Shown here: piece by piece, positions 42,339 to 50,629 of the stretch
Layout: every line of letters starts with the position of its first letter
How positions within the stretch are numbered: the stretch's first letter is position 1
NCBI GenBank assembly: GCA_963769605.1
Contig: CAVYML010000009.1
Coordinates: forward strand, 620,001 to 684,000
Direction of reading: 5' to 3'
DNA: 64,000 nucleotides
Origin: Fen-1254 sp963769605
GTDB lineage: Bacteria > Bacteroidota > Ignavibacteria > UBA10030
Translations under genes and position numbers: made by a program
The notes under the pieces: model-generated
Databases searched by the model: none
The model's input: only the letters and a program-made list of their open reading frames with translations
What the model was told of the DNA's origin: nothing

Positions 42339-44111
42339 ATGCCAAGAACCATGACTCATCAAACGCATGTTTGGATTCTATTGTTCGGTGTTTTTCTTTA
42401 TTCCCGGGCTGCCATACAAGGAGATTCCACAACATCGATTCATTTCAAAAATGGATACAAGGAGTATCACTACGGAATTCCGTTTTTGTATCTGAAAGGA
42501 ACCGATTACGAAACCGGACTGCAATACGGAACTCTTCTGAAAGATGAGATCACAACGATGCACGAAGATTTTGAGAAATTCAAAAAACAAATGATGGAGA
42601 ACGAGATACAATACCTGCCCTGGTACGAAAGAATAATCGCCAATCTCTTCGGCGGAATGATATGGAAACACAAGATAAATACGTATGCCGGCAAGCTTCC
42701 TCCAAATATTGAAGACCAAATTCGCGGAGCATCGGAGGGTTCAGGCCTGCCGGAATCCTTCTTCAGGGAAATTCAGGTCGTCGCCGATTTGTATTCGAAC
42801 CGCTGCGAGGCAATTGTGATAAAAAAAGGCAATCATACATATCATTGTCATAATCTCGACCAGCCATTACCTGTAAGCATGATTTCAAAATATCCGGTTG
42901 TCGTAAATTACGATATAAAAGGAAAACAAAAATATACGGATTTTGGTTTTGCTGCATGCCTGATGATTACTACTGCATGTAATGAATCCGGAATATCGCT
43001 ATCGGAAAACGGCAATAATAATGCGTTTGAATTCGATAAAAATAACTGCAGTCTCTATTCGGAAAAAAGTAAGCTCATTACCGAAACGCACAACCTTCAA
43101 GAAGTCGATTCGATTGCTCAAACCCTCAAATTTCCATTAGGCTTAATCTATACGATATCAAGCAGCAAAGAGAAACAGGCCGTTGTGTATGATTTTCTCG
43201 GTTCAACAAAGGCGTCAACCCCCGTTCACAATTATCAATTTGTCGCGAACCGAACGATCTCAAAAGATTTAGGCAAAAAAAGCGAAACAATTTATTCCGG
43301 TCAATTCCATGATACATGCAGAGAAATCAAATTTGCCGAGTTGATAGATACTGCCAAACCAAATATCGTAGATGAAGCAATCAACATACTCGGCAATACG
43401 GATTTTTATCATTACACCGATTCACTGCCTGTGTATCTTGAATCTCTTCATAACTATGAAACCGATCAATCCGTCATTTTCGATCTGGCCGATTCGACGA
43501 TTTATTTTACATTTTATGCTCACTTTGCCGCATGGAATAGATGGCTGAAGTATAATTACATTACTCATAAAGTGAGTTTGTATAGAAAAGCAGATCCGAG
43601 ATTGAGCGGCCCCTTTCTTGCAAAATTAAACGAACTATACGGAAATATCGAGTCTTGCGACTGGCGGGACAGTGTCAAGGTCAGGTCTTTAGTAAATTCG
43701 GTAGTAAAGTCTAAGATTGAAAATTACTTTTGTCTCGATTTTTTAGCCTGGAGATATCGCGATTATTATAAACTTCCGGTCGAATCGATGCAATATGCCG
43801 ATAAGCTCATAAAAAAATACCCGGATGTTATAACCGGTTACTACAACAAAGGCCGGGCGCTTGAAGCAGAAAAAAAATATAGCGAAGCGGTCGTTGAATA
43901 TACGCGCGCGCTTGAAAGCACAATCCAATGCGAATACTATCTGGCGGAAACGGAGGAACACCTTGCTCTGGTATATTCTTTCCTTGGCCAAAAGGAAGCC
44001 GCGGCAGTATATGCAGCAAAAGCGCTTGAAATCCAGTCGCAATATTGGATGCCGGAGTATTTGAAAGAAAGACTTCTAAAACTCGAAACAATAAAAAAAT
44101 CCGGAAACTAA
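42339..44111 (+). CDS. C45-like NTN-hydrolase fused to TPR repeats
   Basis: 590 residues from the ATG at 42339 (GGAG 6 bases upstream), opening a signal-like hydrophobic segment (THVWILLFGVFLYSRAAI). Residues 35-380 resemble the acyl-CoA:6-aminopenicillanic-acid acyltransferase / peptidase C45 family: GTDYETGLQYGTLLKDEI, GASEGSGLPESFF, then RCEAIVIKKGNHTYHCHNLDQP with Cys156 as the expected nucleophile exposed by self-cleavage, and TTACNESGISLSENGNNN. The C-terminal 120 residues have TPR-like helices (VITGYYNKGRALEAEKKYSEAVVEYTRALE). Probably an exported amidase or N-acyl hydrolase; substrate unknown. The TPR fusion is the odd feature. Confidence 0.8.
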   Translation: MPRTMTHQTHVWILLFGVFLYSRAAIQGDSTTSIHFKNGYKEYHYGIPFLYLKGTDYETGLQYGTLLKDEITTMHEDFEKFKKQMMENEIQYLPWYERIIANLFGGMIWKHKINTYAGKLPPNIEDQIRGASEGSGLPESFFREIQVVADLYSNRCEAIVIKKGNHTYHCHNLDQPLPVSMISKYPVVVNYDIKGKQKYTDFGFAACLMITTACNESGISLSENGNNNAFEFDKNNCSLYSEKSKLITETHNLQEVDSIAQTLKFPLGLIYTISSSKEKQAVVYDFLGSTKASTPVHNYQFVANRTISKDLGKKSETIYSGQFHDTCREIKFAELIDTAKPNIVDEAINILGNTDFYHYTDSLPVYLESLHNYETDQSVIFDLADSTIYFTFYAHFAAWNRWLKYNYITHKVSLYRKADPRLSGPFLAKLNELYGNIESCDWRDSVKVRSLVNSVVKSKIENYFCLDFLAWRYRDYYKLPVESMQYADKLIKKYPDVITGYYNKGRALEAEKKYSEAVVEYTRALESTIQCEYYLAETEEHLALVYSFLGQKEAAAVYAAKALEIQSQYWMPEYLKERLLKLETIKKSGN

Positions 44112-44461
44112 TTAAAAGGAATAGTAATTCAGCGTATTTTAAAACAGTTGTTTTTTCAGTTATCAATCCCCCTTTTATCGAGGATTTTTGAATCTTTGAA
44201 TACCGCGCTGTGTAATTACAAGGAATAAAACTATTCCACATGAACAACCGGCGGAGCCCTTCAGGGAATGACCAAAGGAACCGGCAGAAAGTTTTTCCCA
44301 ACCAGAGTTTTTTGCTCGATGAAAGAAGCTTAGGTGTCAAAAGATCGTTTTTGGGCTAAAACGCTTATGGCGAAGTTGTTTCGGTCATTTTAGGGACATA
44401 AACGGCTTGTCGATTCAACTTTGATTGTTCCCTCATTTTTTCGTATTTTTTTCTATTGTAT
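44112..44461. other. Gap before the kds-lpt operon
   Basis: 350 bases without a gene. Contains CAGTTATCAATCCCCC at 44157-44172, shared in reverse at 52413-52428, and the kdsA promoter candidate at 44421-44449. Otherwise nothing seen. Confidence 0.5.
44421..44449 (+). promoter_or_regulatory. Candidate promoter of the kdsA-lptB operon
   Basis: TTGATT (44421-44426), 17-base spacer, TATTTT (44444-44449), 12 bases before the kdsA start. This implies a very short leader. Confidence 0.45.
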
Positions 44462-45298
44462 ATGAAAAACCTCCAAACAAAAAGCATTCAAATCGGTTCA
44501 TTCTTTATCGGCGGCGGGAACCCGCTTGTCCTTATTGCAGGCCCCTGCGTGGTCGAAAACCGGGATATTGTTTTTCAAACCGCCGAAACACTCAAATCAG
44601 TTACGGATCGACTGAAGATTCCTTTTATTTTTAAAGCATCATATAAAAAAGCGAATCGCGCAAGCGGCGATTCTTTTATGACGCTCGGTGAAGAAAAGGC
44701 GCTTGCCATACTCGCGGACGTTAAGCGCGAATTTCAGATTCCCCTGCTGACCGATATTCATTCACCGGAAGAGGCTGCAATGGCAGCTCAAACGGTCGAT
44801 GTTCTTCAGATCCCTGCATTTCTCTGCAGGCAGACCGAATTACTGGAAGCAGCCGGAAAAACGGGAAAAGTCGTCAATATTAAAAAAGGACAATTCGTGG
44901 CTCCGGAAGATATGTACCTTGCCGCAAAAAAAATATCCGGAACCGGCAACGATGCCATTCTCCTGACCGAACGCGGGACCACATTCGGCTACCACAATCT
45001 GGTTGTCGATATACGTTCGCTGCCGATCATGCGTGCATCGGGATACCCTGTTGTACTGGATGCCACGCATTCCGTGCAATTGCCCGGAGGTGCGGCAACC
45101 CAAAGCGGCGGGCAGCCTGAATTTATTTTTCCTATTGCCCGCGCAGGCGTAGCGGCGAGGTGCGATGCGCTCTTCATCGAGACCCATCCCGATCCGTCCA
45201 AAGCGCTCAGTGACGCAGCCAGCCAGCTTAAGCTGGATCGTGTGGAGGAGCTCCTCCTGCAGGTCAAGGCAATCGACGAACTCGTACGAACATGGTAA
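44462..45298 (+). CDS. kdsA: 3-deoxy-8-phosphooctulonate synthase (Kdo-8-P synthase)
   Basis: Condenses phosphoenolpyruvate with arabinose-5-phosphate to Kdo-8-phosphate. ATG at 44462 gives 278 residues. Motifs are LIAGPCVVENRDIVFQTAE, FKASYKKANRASGDSF, TDIHSPEEA, QIPAFLCRQTELLEAA, KGQFVAPEDM and PVVLDATHSVQLPGG. It opens the operon kdsA-kdsC-kdsD-lptC-lptA-lptB, so sugar synthesis and the transport machinery for lipopolysaccharide are expressed together. Metal-dependent versus independent types cannot be fully told by eye, though CRQTELLEA with a Cys in PCVVEN is compatible with the metal-dependent class. Confidence 0.97.
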   Translation: MKNLQTKSIQIGSFFIGGGNPLVLIAGPCVVENRDIVFQTAETLKSVTDRLKIPFIFKASYKKANRASGDSFMTLGEEKALAILADVKREFQIPLLTDIHSPEEAAMAAQTVDVLQIPAFLCRQTELLEAAGKTGKVVNIKKGQFVAPEDMYLAAKKISGTGNDAILLTERGTTFGYHNLVVDIRSLPIMRASGYPVVLDATHSVQLPGGAATQSGGQPEFIFPIARAGVAARCDALFIETHPDPSKALSDAASQLKLDRVEELLLQVKAIDELVRTW

Positions 45299-45305
45299 GA
45301 TTCTT

Positions 45306-45809
45306 ATGCCGAAAACGTCTTCTTTAAACACACGGCTCCACCCGATCAAGCTTCTTCTCCTCGATGTGGACGGCGTCATGACCGACGGCGGAATTTATTA
45401 TTTGAACGGCGGCGATGAATGCAAGAAGTTCAATATCCAGGACGGCTATGGAATCGTGAAACTGCATCGCGCTGGACTTCAGGCTGGAATTATTACAGGC
45501 CGCATTTCAAAAATCGTCGAACGCCGCGCGCAGGATCTCGGCATCGCTGAAGTACATCAGAATCTGGACGACAAGCTGAGCGTTTATGAGGCAATCAAAA
45601 CAAAATATTCTCTGCAAGATAAAGAGATTGCCTATATTGGAGACGACGAGTTCGACCTCCCCGTGCTTCAACGGGTCGGATTTTCCGCAGCTCCGGCAAA
45701 TGGAATGGATCAGGTGAAAAAAAAGGTCCATTACGTCTGCAAACATCGCGGGGGCGACGGAGCCGTACGTGAAGTCATCGATATGATTTTAAAAGCAGTA
45801 AATGGTTAA
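45306..45809 (+). CDS. kdsC: 3-deoxy-D-manno-octulosonate 8-phosphate phosphatase
   Basis: HAD-superfamily phosphatase (C0 type, 167 residues) that removes phosphate from Kdo-8-P. Start ATG at 45306, 7 bases after kdsA; longer in-frame extension lies in kdsA and is not used. Motif I is LLLLDVDGVMTDGGIYY, motif II IITGRISKIVERRAQDLG and motif III-IV YIGDDEFDLPVLQRVGFSAAPANG. The C-terminus HRGGDGAVREVIDMIL is typical of the tetrameric enzyme. The gene ends at the heptad tract that separates it from kdsD. Confidence 0.95.
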   Translation: MPKTSSLNTRLHPIKLLLLDVDGVMTDGGIYYLNGGDECKKFNIQDGYGIVKLHRAGLQAGIITGRISKIVERRAQDLGIAEVHQNLDDKLSVYEAIKTKYSLQDKEIAYIGDDEFDLPVLQRVGFSAAPANGMDQVKKKVHYVCKHRGGDGAVREVIDMILKAVNG

Positions 45810-45887
45810 TTATGAATGATGAATGATGAATGGTGAATAGTGAATGGAACTGATAACTGACAACTGACAACTGACAACTGATAACTA
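45808..45887. repeat. Degenerate heptad-repeat tract H
   Basis: Between kdsC and kdsD. Two unit types: gaatgat-gaatgat-gaatggt-gaatagt-gaatgga and gataact-gacaact-gacaact-gacaact-gataact. It lies within an operon and ends at the kdsD start. Confidence 0.85.
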
Positions 45888-45889
45888 AG

Positions 45890-46870
45890 ATGGATTCTTC
45901 AATTGAAAATGGAAAACTTGTTGTTCGCATCGAAGCCGAAGCGATTGCTGCGCTCGAGCAGCATATCGACGAAAACTTTTCGAAAGCCGTTGATATGCTT
46001 TTCAATGCAAAGGGACGGGTTGTCATTACGGGCATGGGAAAATCCGGCATTATTGCACGAAAAATTTCTGCAACGATGAATTCGACGGGTACTCCGTCGT
46101 TGTTTCTCCATCCCTCGGATGCCCTCCATGGCGATCTTGGCGTCGTAGCCCCGGAGGATGTCGTTATATGCATTTCCAAAAGCGGCGATACGGAAGAAAT
46201 AAATAAATTGTTGCCCATGCTCAAGCAGATTGGTGTCCGGATCATCGCTCTTCTCGGCAACTCGAATTCTATTCTTGCGCGCCAGTGCGATATCGTTCTC
46301 GATACGGGAGTCAAAGAAGAAGCATGCCCGCACGACCTTGCACCGACATCGTCTACAACTGCAGCTCTCGTGATGGGAGATGCACTTGCAATTACGCTGC
46401 TGCAAAAACGCGATTTTACAAAAGAAGATTTTGCTTTTTTCCATCCGGGCGGAAATCTCGGAAAGCAGTTATTCCTCAAAGTCGAATCGCTGATGGTATC
46501 CGGCAAAGATATTCCGATTGTTCAAGAATCGGTTTCACTCTCAGATGCGATTGTTGAAATTTCCTCCAAACGCCTGGGCGCTACTTGCGTTGTGGACGGC
46601 AATGGCTTGCTCCTGGGCATTATTACGGACGGTGATTTGCGGCGCTTGCTGCAGCACACAACGAACATCGCAAACCTCACCGCAGGCCAGGTCATGATAA
46701 AGAATCCGAAAACGATTCAGCCTTCCCTCCTCGCAGCGCGTGCGCTTGCAATGATGGAAACCTACAAGATCACGCAGTTCGTTGTTCTCGACGCCAATCG
46801 CAAGCCTGTCGGCATTCTGCATCTTCATGATCTGGTTGAAGCCGGACTCCATGGAGATTCAACCGTATGA
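45890..46870 (+). CDS. kdsD: Arabinose-5-phosphate isomerase (KdsD/KpsF)
   Basis: Makes arabinose-5-phosphate from ribulose-5-phosphate, the substrate of KdsA. 326 residues with an N-terminal SIS domain (GKGRVVITGMGKSGIIARKIS-type stretch near 45, SLFLHPSDALHGDLGVV, CISKSGDTEEIN) and two C-terminal CBS domains (VSLSDAIVEISSKRLGATCVVD; IQPSLLAARALAMMETYKI). The ATG follows directly after a heptad tract, with no strong ribosome-binding site. It overlaps lptC by ATGA. Confidence 0.96.
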   Translation: MDSSIENGKLVVRIEAEAIAALEQHIDENFSKAVDMLFNAKGRVVITGMGKSGIIARKISATMNSTGTPSLFLHPSDALHGDLGVVAPEDVVICISKSGDTEEINKLLPMLKQIGVRIIALLGNSNSILARQCDIVLDTGVKEEACPHDLAPTSSTTAALVMGDALAITLLQKRDFTKEDFAFFHPGGNLGKQLFLKVESLMVSGKDIPIVQESVSLSDAIVEISSKRLGATCVVDGNGLLLGIITDGDLRRLLQHTTNIANLTAGQVMIKNPKTIQPSLLAARALAMMETYKITQFVVLDANRKPVGILHLHDLVEAGLHGDSTV

Positions 46871-47421
46871 TTATCTGGCGTTTCGGCAAAGTTTTGGCTT
46901 TTTTTTCTTTTCTTCTTCTCCTTCCATCGTGCGAAGAAAAAATAAAACCGTCCATCCTTGCCACGGTCGACAGCCGCTCCCTGCCCCAGCAGGAAAGCTG
47001 GAACAGCACTATTACGGTTTCCGATTCGGGAAAGATCCGCGCCATCATTAGAGCAGGAAATCTTCGCATTTACGATTCAACACAGCAAACGGAACTTCGC
47101 AACGGCGTCTATGTACGATTCTTCGGAGAGACCGGACAGGAGACTTCGCATTTGACAAGCGATGAAGGTACCGTCGATGAAAATACGAATGATCTGGAAG
47201 CTATAAAAAATGTCCTTGTCGTATCGAGCGATTCGTCGCACCTGCGGTCTGAGCATCTCTTCTGGAGCGACAAGCGCCAGTTAATTTTTACGCCTGATTT
47301 CGTTTCCATTACGACTCCGAAAGAAAAACTTCAAGGGCATGGTTTTGAATCGGATCAGAACTTGAAACATTATCGGATTTTCCAGGTCTCAGGCAAGGCA
47401 CAATCGCAATGGAACCAGTAA
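46867..47421 (+). CDS. lptC: LPS export protein LptC
   Basis: 184-residue bitopic or lipid-anchored protein linking the inner-membrane LPS extractor to LptA. The hydrophobic N-terminus ends in LLLLPSCEEK, a lipobox, so here it may be a lipoprotein, as in several Bacteroidota. The body has the LptC/YrbK beta-jellyroll pattern (LTSDEGTVDENTNDLEAIKNVLVVSSDSSHLRSEHLFWSDKRQLIFTPDFVSI, then GHGFESDQNLKHYRI). It is coupled to kdsD by a 4-base overlap and to lptA by a 13-base overlap. Confidence 0.9.
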   Translation: MIIWRFGKVLAFFSFLLLLPSCEEKIKPSILATVDSRSLPQQESWNSTITVSDSGKIRAIIRAGNLRIYDSTQQTELRNGVYVRFFGETGQETSHLTSDEGTVDENTNDLEAIKNVLVVSSDSSHLRSEHLFWSDKRQLIFTPDFVSITTPKEKLQGHGFESDQNLKHYRIFQVSGKAQSQWNQ

Positions 47422-48704
47422 AGCAGAACCATATTTTCTCCAGGCTGGCAAGCATCGTGATTTTCTGCGCTCTGCCGGCAATTCTTTTTGCACAACGAAG
47501 CAAAATGATCGATCTCCGCTCTGCAGACACCCTCAAGGGAAAAGTTATCAACGGGGAAGAGGTTCGCGAATTGATCGGCCATGTATATTTTGTCCAGCCG
47601 ACGGAGTCCGGGGGATTAGTGCATGTATGGTGCGACAGGGCGCTTCGATACGTCGTTCAAAACAAAGTGGAGCTTTTCGGTCATGTCAAAGTAGCCCGCG
47701 ACAGTTCAACATTGTTTTCGGATAAGTGTGTGTATTACGGCGACCGCCGCTACATAGAAACCTTCAGCGGCGTACTGCTTGAACGCGGCTCGACGATTCT
47801 GACATCGAAAATCGGCAAATATTACATGGATGAAAAACATTCCGAATTTATCGAAAATGTTGTCCTGATCGATTCGAGTTCGATCATTACCTGCCGCGAC
47901 CTGCATTACTTTGAGGAAGCCCGTCAATCCATAGCGCTCGATTCGGCACGCGTCATAGATCGAACCAATGGAACAAACCTTTACGGCGACTCGATCATGC
48001 ATTTCGAGACAACGCAGTTTACATCCGCCGCCAAACATCCCCGTCTCGTCCAGTTCGATACATCCGAAAGCGGCATTATCGATACAACAATCGTAACAGC
48101 CGTTCTATTTCATTCATATAAAGATTCTCTCGAACGAGTCATTGCTTATGACAACGTCCAGATGATTCGTGCCGATATGGCGTCCCGGTGCGGAAAAGCG
48201 ACGTTCCTTGTTAAAAAAGACAGCATCCTTCTTTTCCAGCAGCCGGTCATCTGGAGCAGCGACAATCAAATCACAGGCGATTCAATATTTATCCGCATGC
48301 AGAATAAAAAATTAAAACGTCTCTATGTCCACGGGCATGCGATGGCTATTTCACCGGCCGATTCCCTTCGTCCTGCAAGGTTCAATCAATTGACCGGCCG
48401 GCGATTGATTATGTACTTCTTTGCAAATAAAGTACAGAAGGTCGATGTGCTTCAAAATGCAACAAGTTTTTATTATATCTATGACAAGAAAGATCCGAAT
48501 GGCGCCAACAAATCAAGCGGCGATAAAATCAATATTTATTTTGAAAAGGGGGAAATTGACCGTATCAAAGTTATCAGAGACGTAGAAGGTCAATATTTTC
48601 CGGAAAAAATGCTGAACAAGCGTGAATCGGAATATAACTTAGACGGTTTTCGGCTGCTGGAGAATAAGCCGAAACGCACGGGGATTATAATTGTGAGCCA
48701 ATGA
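47409..48704 (+). CDS. lptA: OstA/LptA-like periplasmic LPS transport protein
   Basis: 431 residues, longer than E. coli LptA (185), but typical of the extended OstA-like proteins of Bacteroidota. A signal peptide (ASIVIFCALPAILFAQ) is followed by repeated OstA units (GEEVRELIGHVYFVQPTESG, KVELFGHVKVARDSSTLFSDKCVYYGDRRYIETFSGVLLERG, NQITGDSIFIRMQNKKLKRLYVHGHA). It should form the periplasmic beta-jellyroll bridge or the N-terminal part of LptD. Translationally coupled on both sides. Confidence 0.85.
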   Translation: MEPVKQNHIFSRLASIVIFCALPAILFAQRSKMIDLRSADTLKGKVINGEEVRELIGHVYFVQPTESGGLVHVWCDRALRYVVQNKVELFGHVKVARDSSTLFSDKCVYYGDRRYIETFSGVLLERGSTILTSKIGKYYMDEKHSEFIENVVLIDSSSIITCRDLHYFEEARQSIALDSARVIDRTNGTNLYGDSIMHFETTQFTSAAKHPRLVQFDTSESGIIDTTIVTAVLFHSYKDSLERVIAYDNVQMIRADMASRCGKATFLVKKDSILLFQQPVIWSSDNQITGDSIFIRMQNKKLKRLYVHGHAMAISPADSLRPARFNQLTGRRLIMYFFANKVQKVDVLQNATSFYYIYDKKDPNGANKSSGDKINIYFEKGEIDRIKVIRDVEGQYFPEKMLNKRESEYNLDGFRLLENKPKRTGIIIVSQ

Positions 48705-49504
48705 CATTCATGATAGCAGAAGAACAAAAATCATCATCAGAACAAATTCCTTCCCCCGGCGCGACGGTGCGAAAAGTGCTGCGCTCCGAATCGCTCGTGA
48801 AACGTTACAAAAAACGCGTCGTAGTCAGCAATGTCAGCATTGATGTCCGGCAGGGAGAAATCGTCGGCCTGCTCGGACCGAACGGAGCCGGCAAAACGAC
48901 AACATTCTATATGATCGTCGGAATGATTCGCCCCAACAGCGGAAAAGCGTTTCTTGAAGAGAGGGAGATCACCACATTACCGATGTACAAAAGAGCCAGG
49001 CTCGGCATCGGCTATTTACCGCAGGAAGCTTCTGTGTTTCGCAGGCTTTCGGTTCACGATAACGTTCTGGCCGTTCTTCAAACCACTTCTCTCTCCAAAA
49101 AGGAGCAAGAAGAAAAATGCATGAGGCTTTTGGACGAATTCGGGCTTCTTCAAGTCCAAAAGAGCCTTGGCTATGTACTCTCCGGCGGAGAACGCCGGAG
49201 GACAGAGATTGCGCGTTCTCTGGCTCTGGATCCGAAATTCATGCTTTTAGACGAACCCTTTGCCGGTATAGATCCGATTGCCGTTGAAGATATTATGCAT
49301 ATCGTTAAAAGATTGAAAGATAAAAACATCGGCATTCTTATTACGGATCATAACGTGCACGAAACCTTGTCGATTACCGACCGGTCCTATCTCCTCTTCG
49401 AAGGGAAAATATTAAAGTCCGGAACAGCCGAATACCTTGCAAATGATCCGGAAGCTCGTAAATTATATCTTGGAGAGAATTTTAAACTGGACAGGTACGA
49501 ATAA
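48701..49504 (+). CDS. lptB: LPS export ABC transporter ATPase LptB
   Basis: ATP-binding subunit driving LPS extraction. 267 residues, with about 25 extra N-terminal residues ahead of the ABC core. Walker A is GLLGPNGAGKTTTFYMI, Q-loop YLPQEASVFRRLS, signature LSGGERRRTEIARSLAL, Walker B FMLLDEPFAGIDPIAVED and H-loop ITDHNVHETL; PFAGIDPIAVEDI is diagnostic of LptB. It overlaps lptA by ATGA. The permeases LptF and LptG are not in the window. Confidence 0.96.
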   Translation: MTFMIAEEQKSSSEQIPSPGATVRKVLRSESLVKRYKKRVVVSNVSIDVRQGEIVGLLGPNGAGKTTTFYMIVGMIRPNSGKAFLEEREITTLPMYKRARLGIGYLPQEASVFRRLSVHDNVLAVLQTTSLSKKEQEEKCMRLLDEFGLLQVQKSLGYVLSGGERRRTEIARSLALDPKFMLLDEPFAGIDPIAVEDIMHIVKRLKDKNIGILITDHNVHETLSITDRSYLLFEGKILKSGTAEYLANDPEARKLYLGENFKLDRYE

Positions 49505-49511
49505 AAAAACT

Positions 49512-49555
49512 GATGCCTCTGCATGTCCCGAAGTGACGGGAACAACGAGGGCATC
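49512..49555 (+). promoter_or_regulatory. Structured leader before aroF
   Basis: Outer arms GATGCC (49512-49517) and GGCATC (49550-49555) with CTC/GAG-like flanks, inner arms TCCCG (49526-49530) and CGGGA (49537-49541). No T-run directly after. It may end lptB mRNA by another route or regulate aroF. Confidence 0.4.
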
Positions 49556-49605
49556 GATGAATCGAAAATCAAATAATCATTAATCATCAAATCGTTTAAA
49601 ATTTT

Positions 49606-50622
49606 ATGGTCATCGTTCTCGAAAATAACGTAACAGAAAAACAAATCGAAGATATCATTCGTGTTCTCCAAGAACACGGCTTCGATATTCATCGCTCGAC
49701 TGGCGTTGAGCATACCGTGCTCGGCGCTATTGGCGTTCATCCGGAATACGACCACAGACAAATAGAAGTCCTTCCGGGAGTCGCCGAGGTCATTCGCATT
49801 ACGGAGCCGTTCAAACTTGCAAGCCGTGCTTTCAAGCGGGAAGGATCGGTCTACTCGATCGGCGGAGTGGTCATCGGCAGCGATGCCGTGGTCGTGATGG
49901 CGGGACCGTGTTCTGTCGAGAGTGAAAAACAAATTTTTACCATCGCACAGAAAGTCTCTGCTGCCGGAGCAAAAATCCTCCGCGGAGGCGCCTACAAACC
50001 GCGTACATCGCCGTACTCCTTTCAGGGAATGGGCGTCGATGGATTAAAGCTTCTCCGTGCTGCCGCAGATGAATTCGGATTGAAAGTCGTTACAGAAGTC
50101 ATGGACCGGAGCCAGATCGACGAAGTGGAAAAGTATTGCGACATTTTGCAGATCGGCGCACGAAATATGCAGAACTATACATTTCTCAAAGACCTGGGAA
50201 AAGCGTCGAAACCGGTCATGCTTAAACGCGGATTAGCGGCAACTATTGAAGAATGGCTGATGGCTGCGGAATATATTCTATCCGGTGGCAATCAGCAAGT
50301 CATTCTCTGCGAACGGGGCATACGCACATTCGAAACGGCAACACGCAATACAATGGATATCAGCGCAATTCCCGTCATTAAGAAAAAAAGCCACCTGCCG
50401 ATATTCGCAGATCCGTCCCACGGAATCGGAATTCGTGATAAGGTCATACCGATGGCGCGCGCTGCTGTCGCTGCCGGAGCTGACGGCATTATGGTGGAAG
50501 TCCATCAGGATCCGGATCATGCGTTATCGGACGGCGCACAATCGCTGTTCCCGGAGCAATTCACTCAGATGATGAAAGAAATTCGTTTGATCGCAGCCGC
50601 GATCGGACGGAGCATAGCATAA
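49606..50622 (+). CDS. aroF: DAHP synthase, type I-beta with N-terminal regulatory domain
   Basis: First enzyme of aromatic amino-acid synthesis (PEP plus erythrose-4-phosphate). 338 residues: an N-terminal ferredoxin-like regulatory domain (MVIVLENNVTEKQIEDIIRV to ITEPFKLASR) as in Thermotoga and many Firmicutes, then the barrel with MAGPCSVESEKQI, LRGGAYKPRTSPYSFQG, QIGARNMQNY, LKRGL, ERGIRTFE, FADPSHGIG and VEVHQDPDHALSDGAQSL. The small domain usually gives feedback inhibition by Tyr or Phe. tyrA follows after 7 bases, so the two most likely form a tyrosine-directed pair. Confidence 0.96.
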   Translation: MVIVLENNVTEKQIEDIIRVLQEHGFDIHRSTGVEHTVLGAIGVHPEYDHRQIEVLPGVAEVIRITEPFKLASRAFKREGSVYSIGGVVIGSDAVVVMAGPCSVESEKQIFTIAQKVSAAGAKILRGGAYKPRTSPYSFQGMGVDGLKLLRAAADEFGLKVVTEVMDRSQIDEVEKYCDILQIGARNMQNYTFLKDLGKASKPVMLKRGLAATIEEWLMAAEYILSGGNQQVILCERGIRTFETATRNTMDISAIPVIKKKSHLPIFADPSHGIGIRDKVIPMARAAVAAGADGIMVEVHQDPDHALSDGAQSLFPEQFTQMMKEIRLIAAAIGRSIA

Positions 50623-50629
50623 CGAAGTC

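Noticed and set aside
35144..44111. Phage-defence island or toxin-antitoxin system in the accessory block
   Set aside because: No nuclease, helicase, Argonaute, retron, TIR or toxin-antitoxin pair is recognisable; all genes fit other families.
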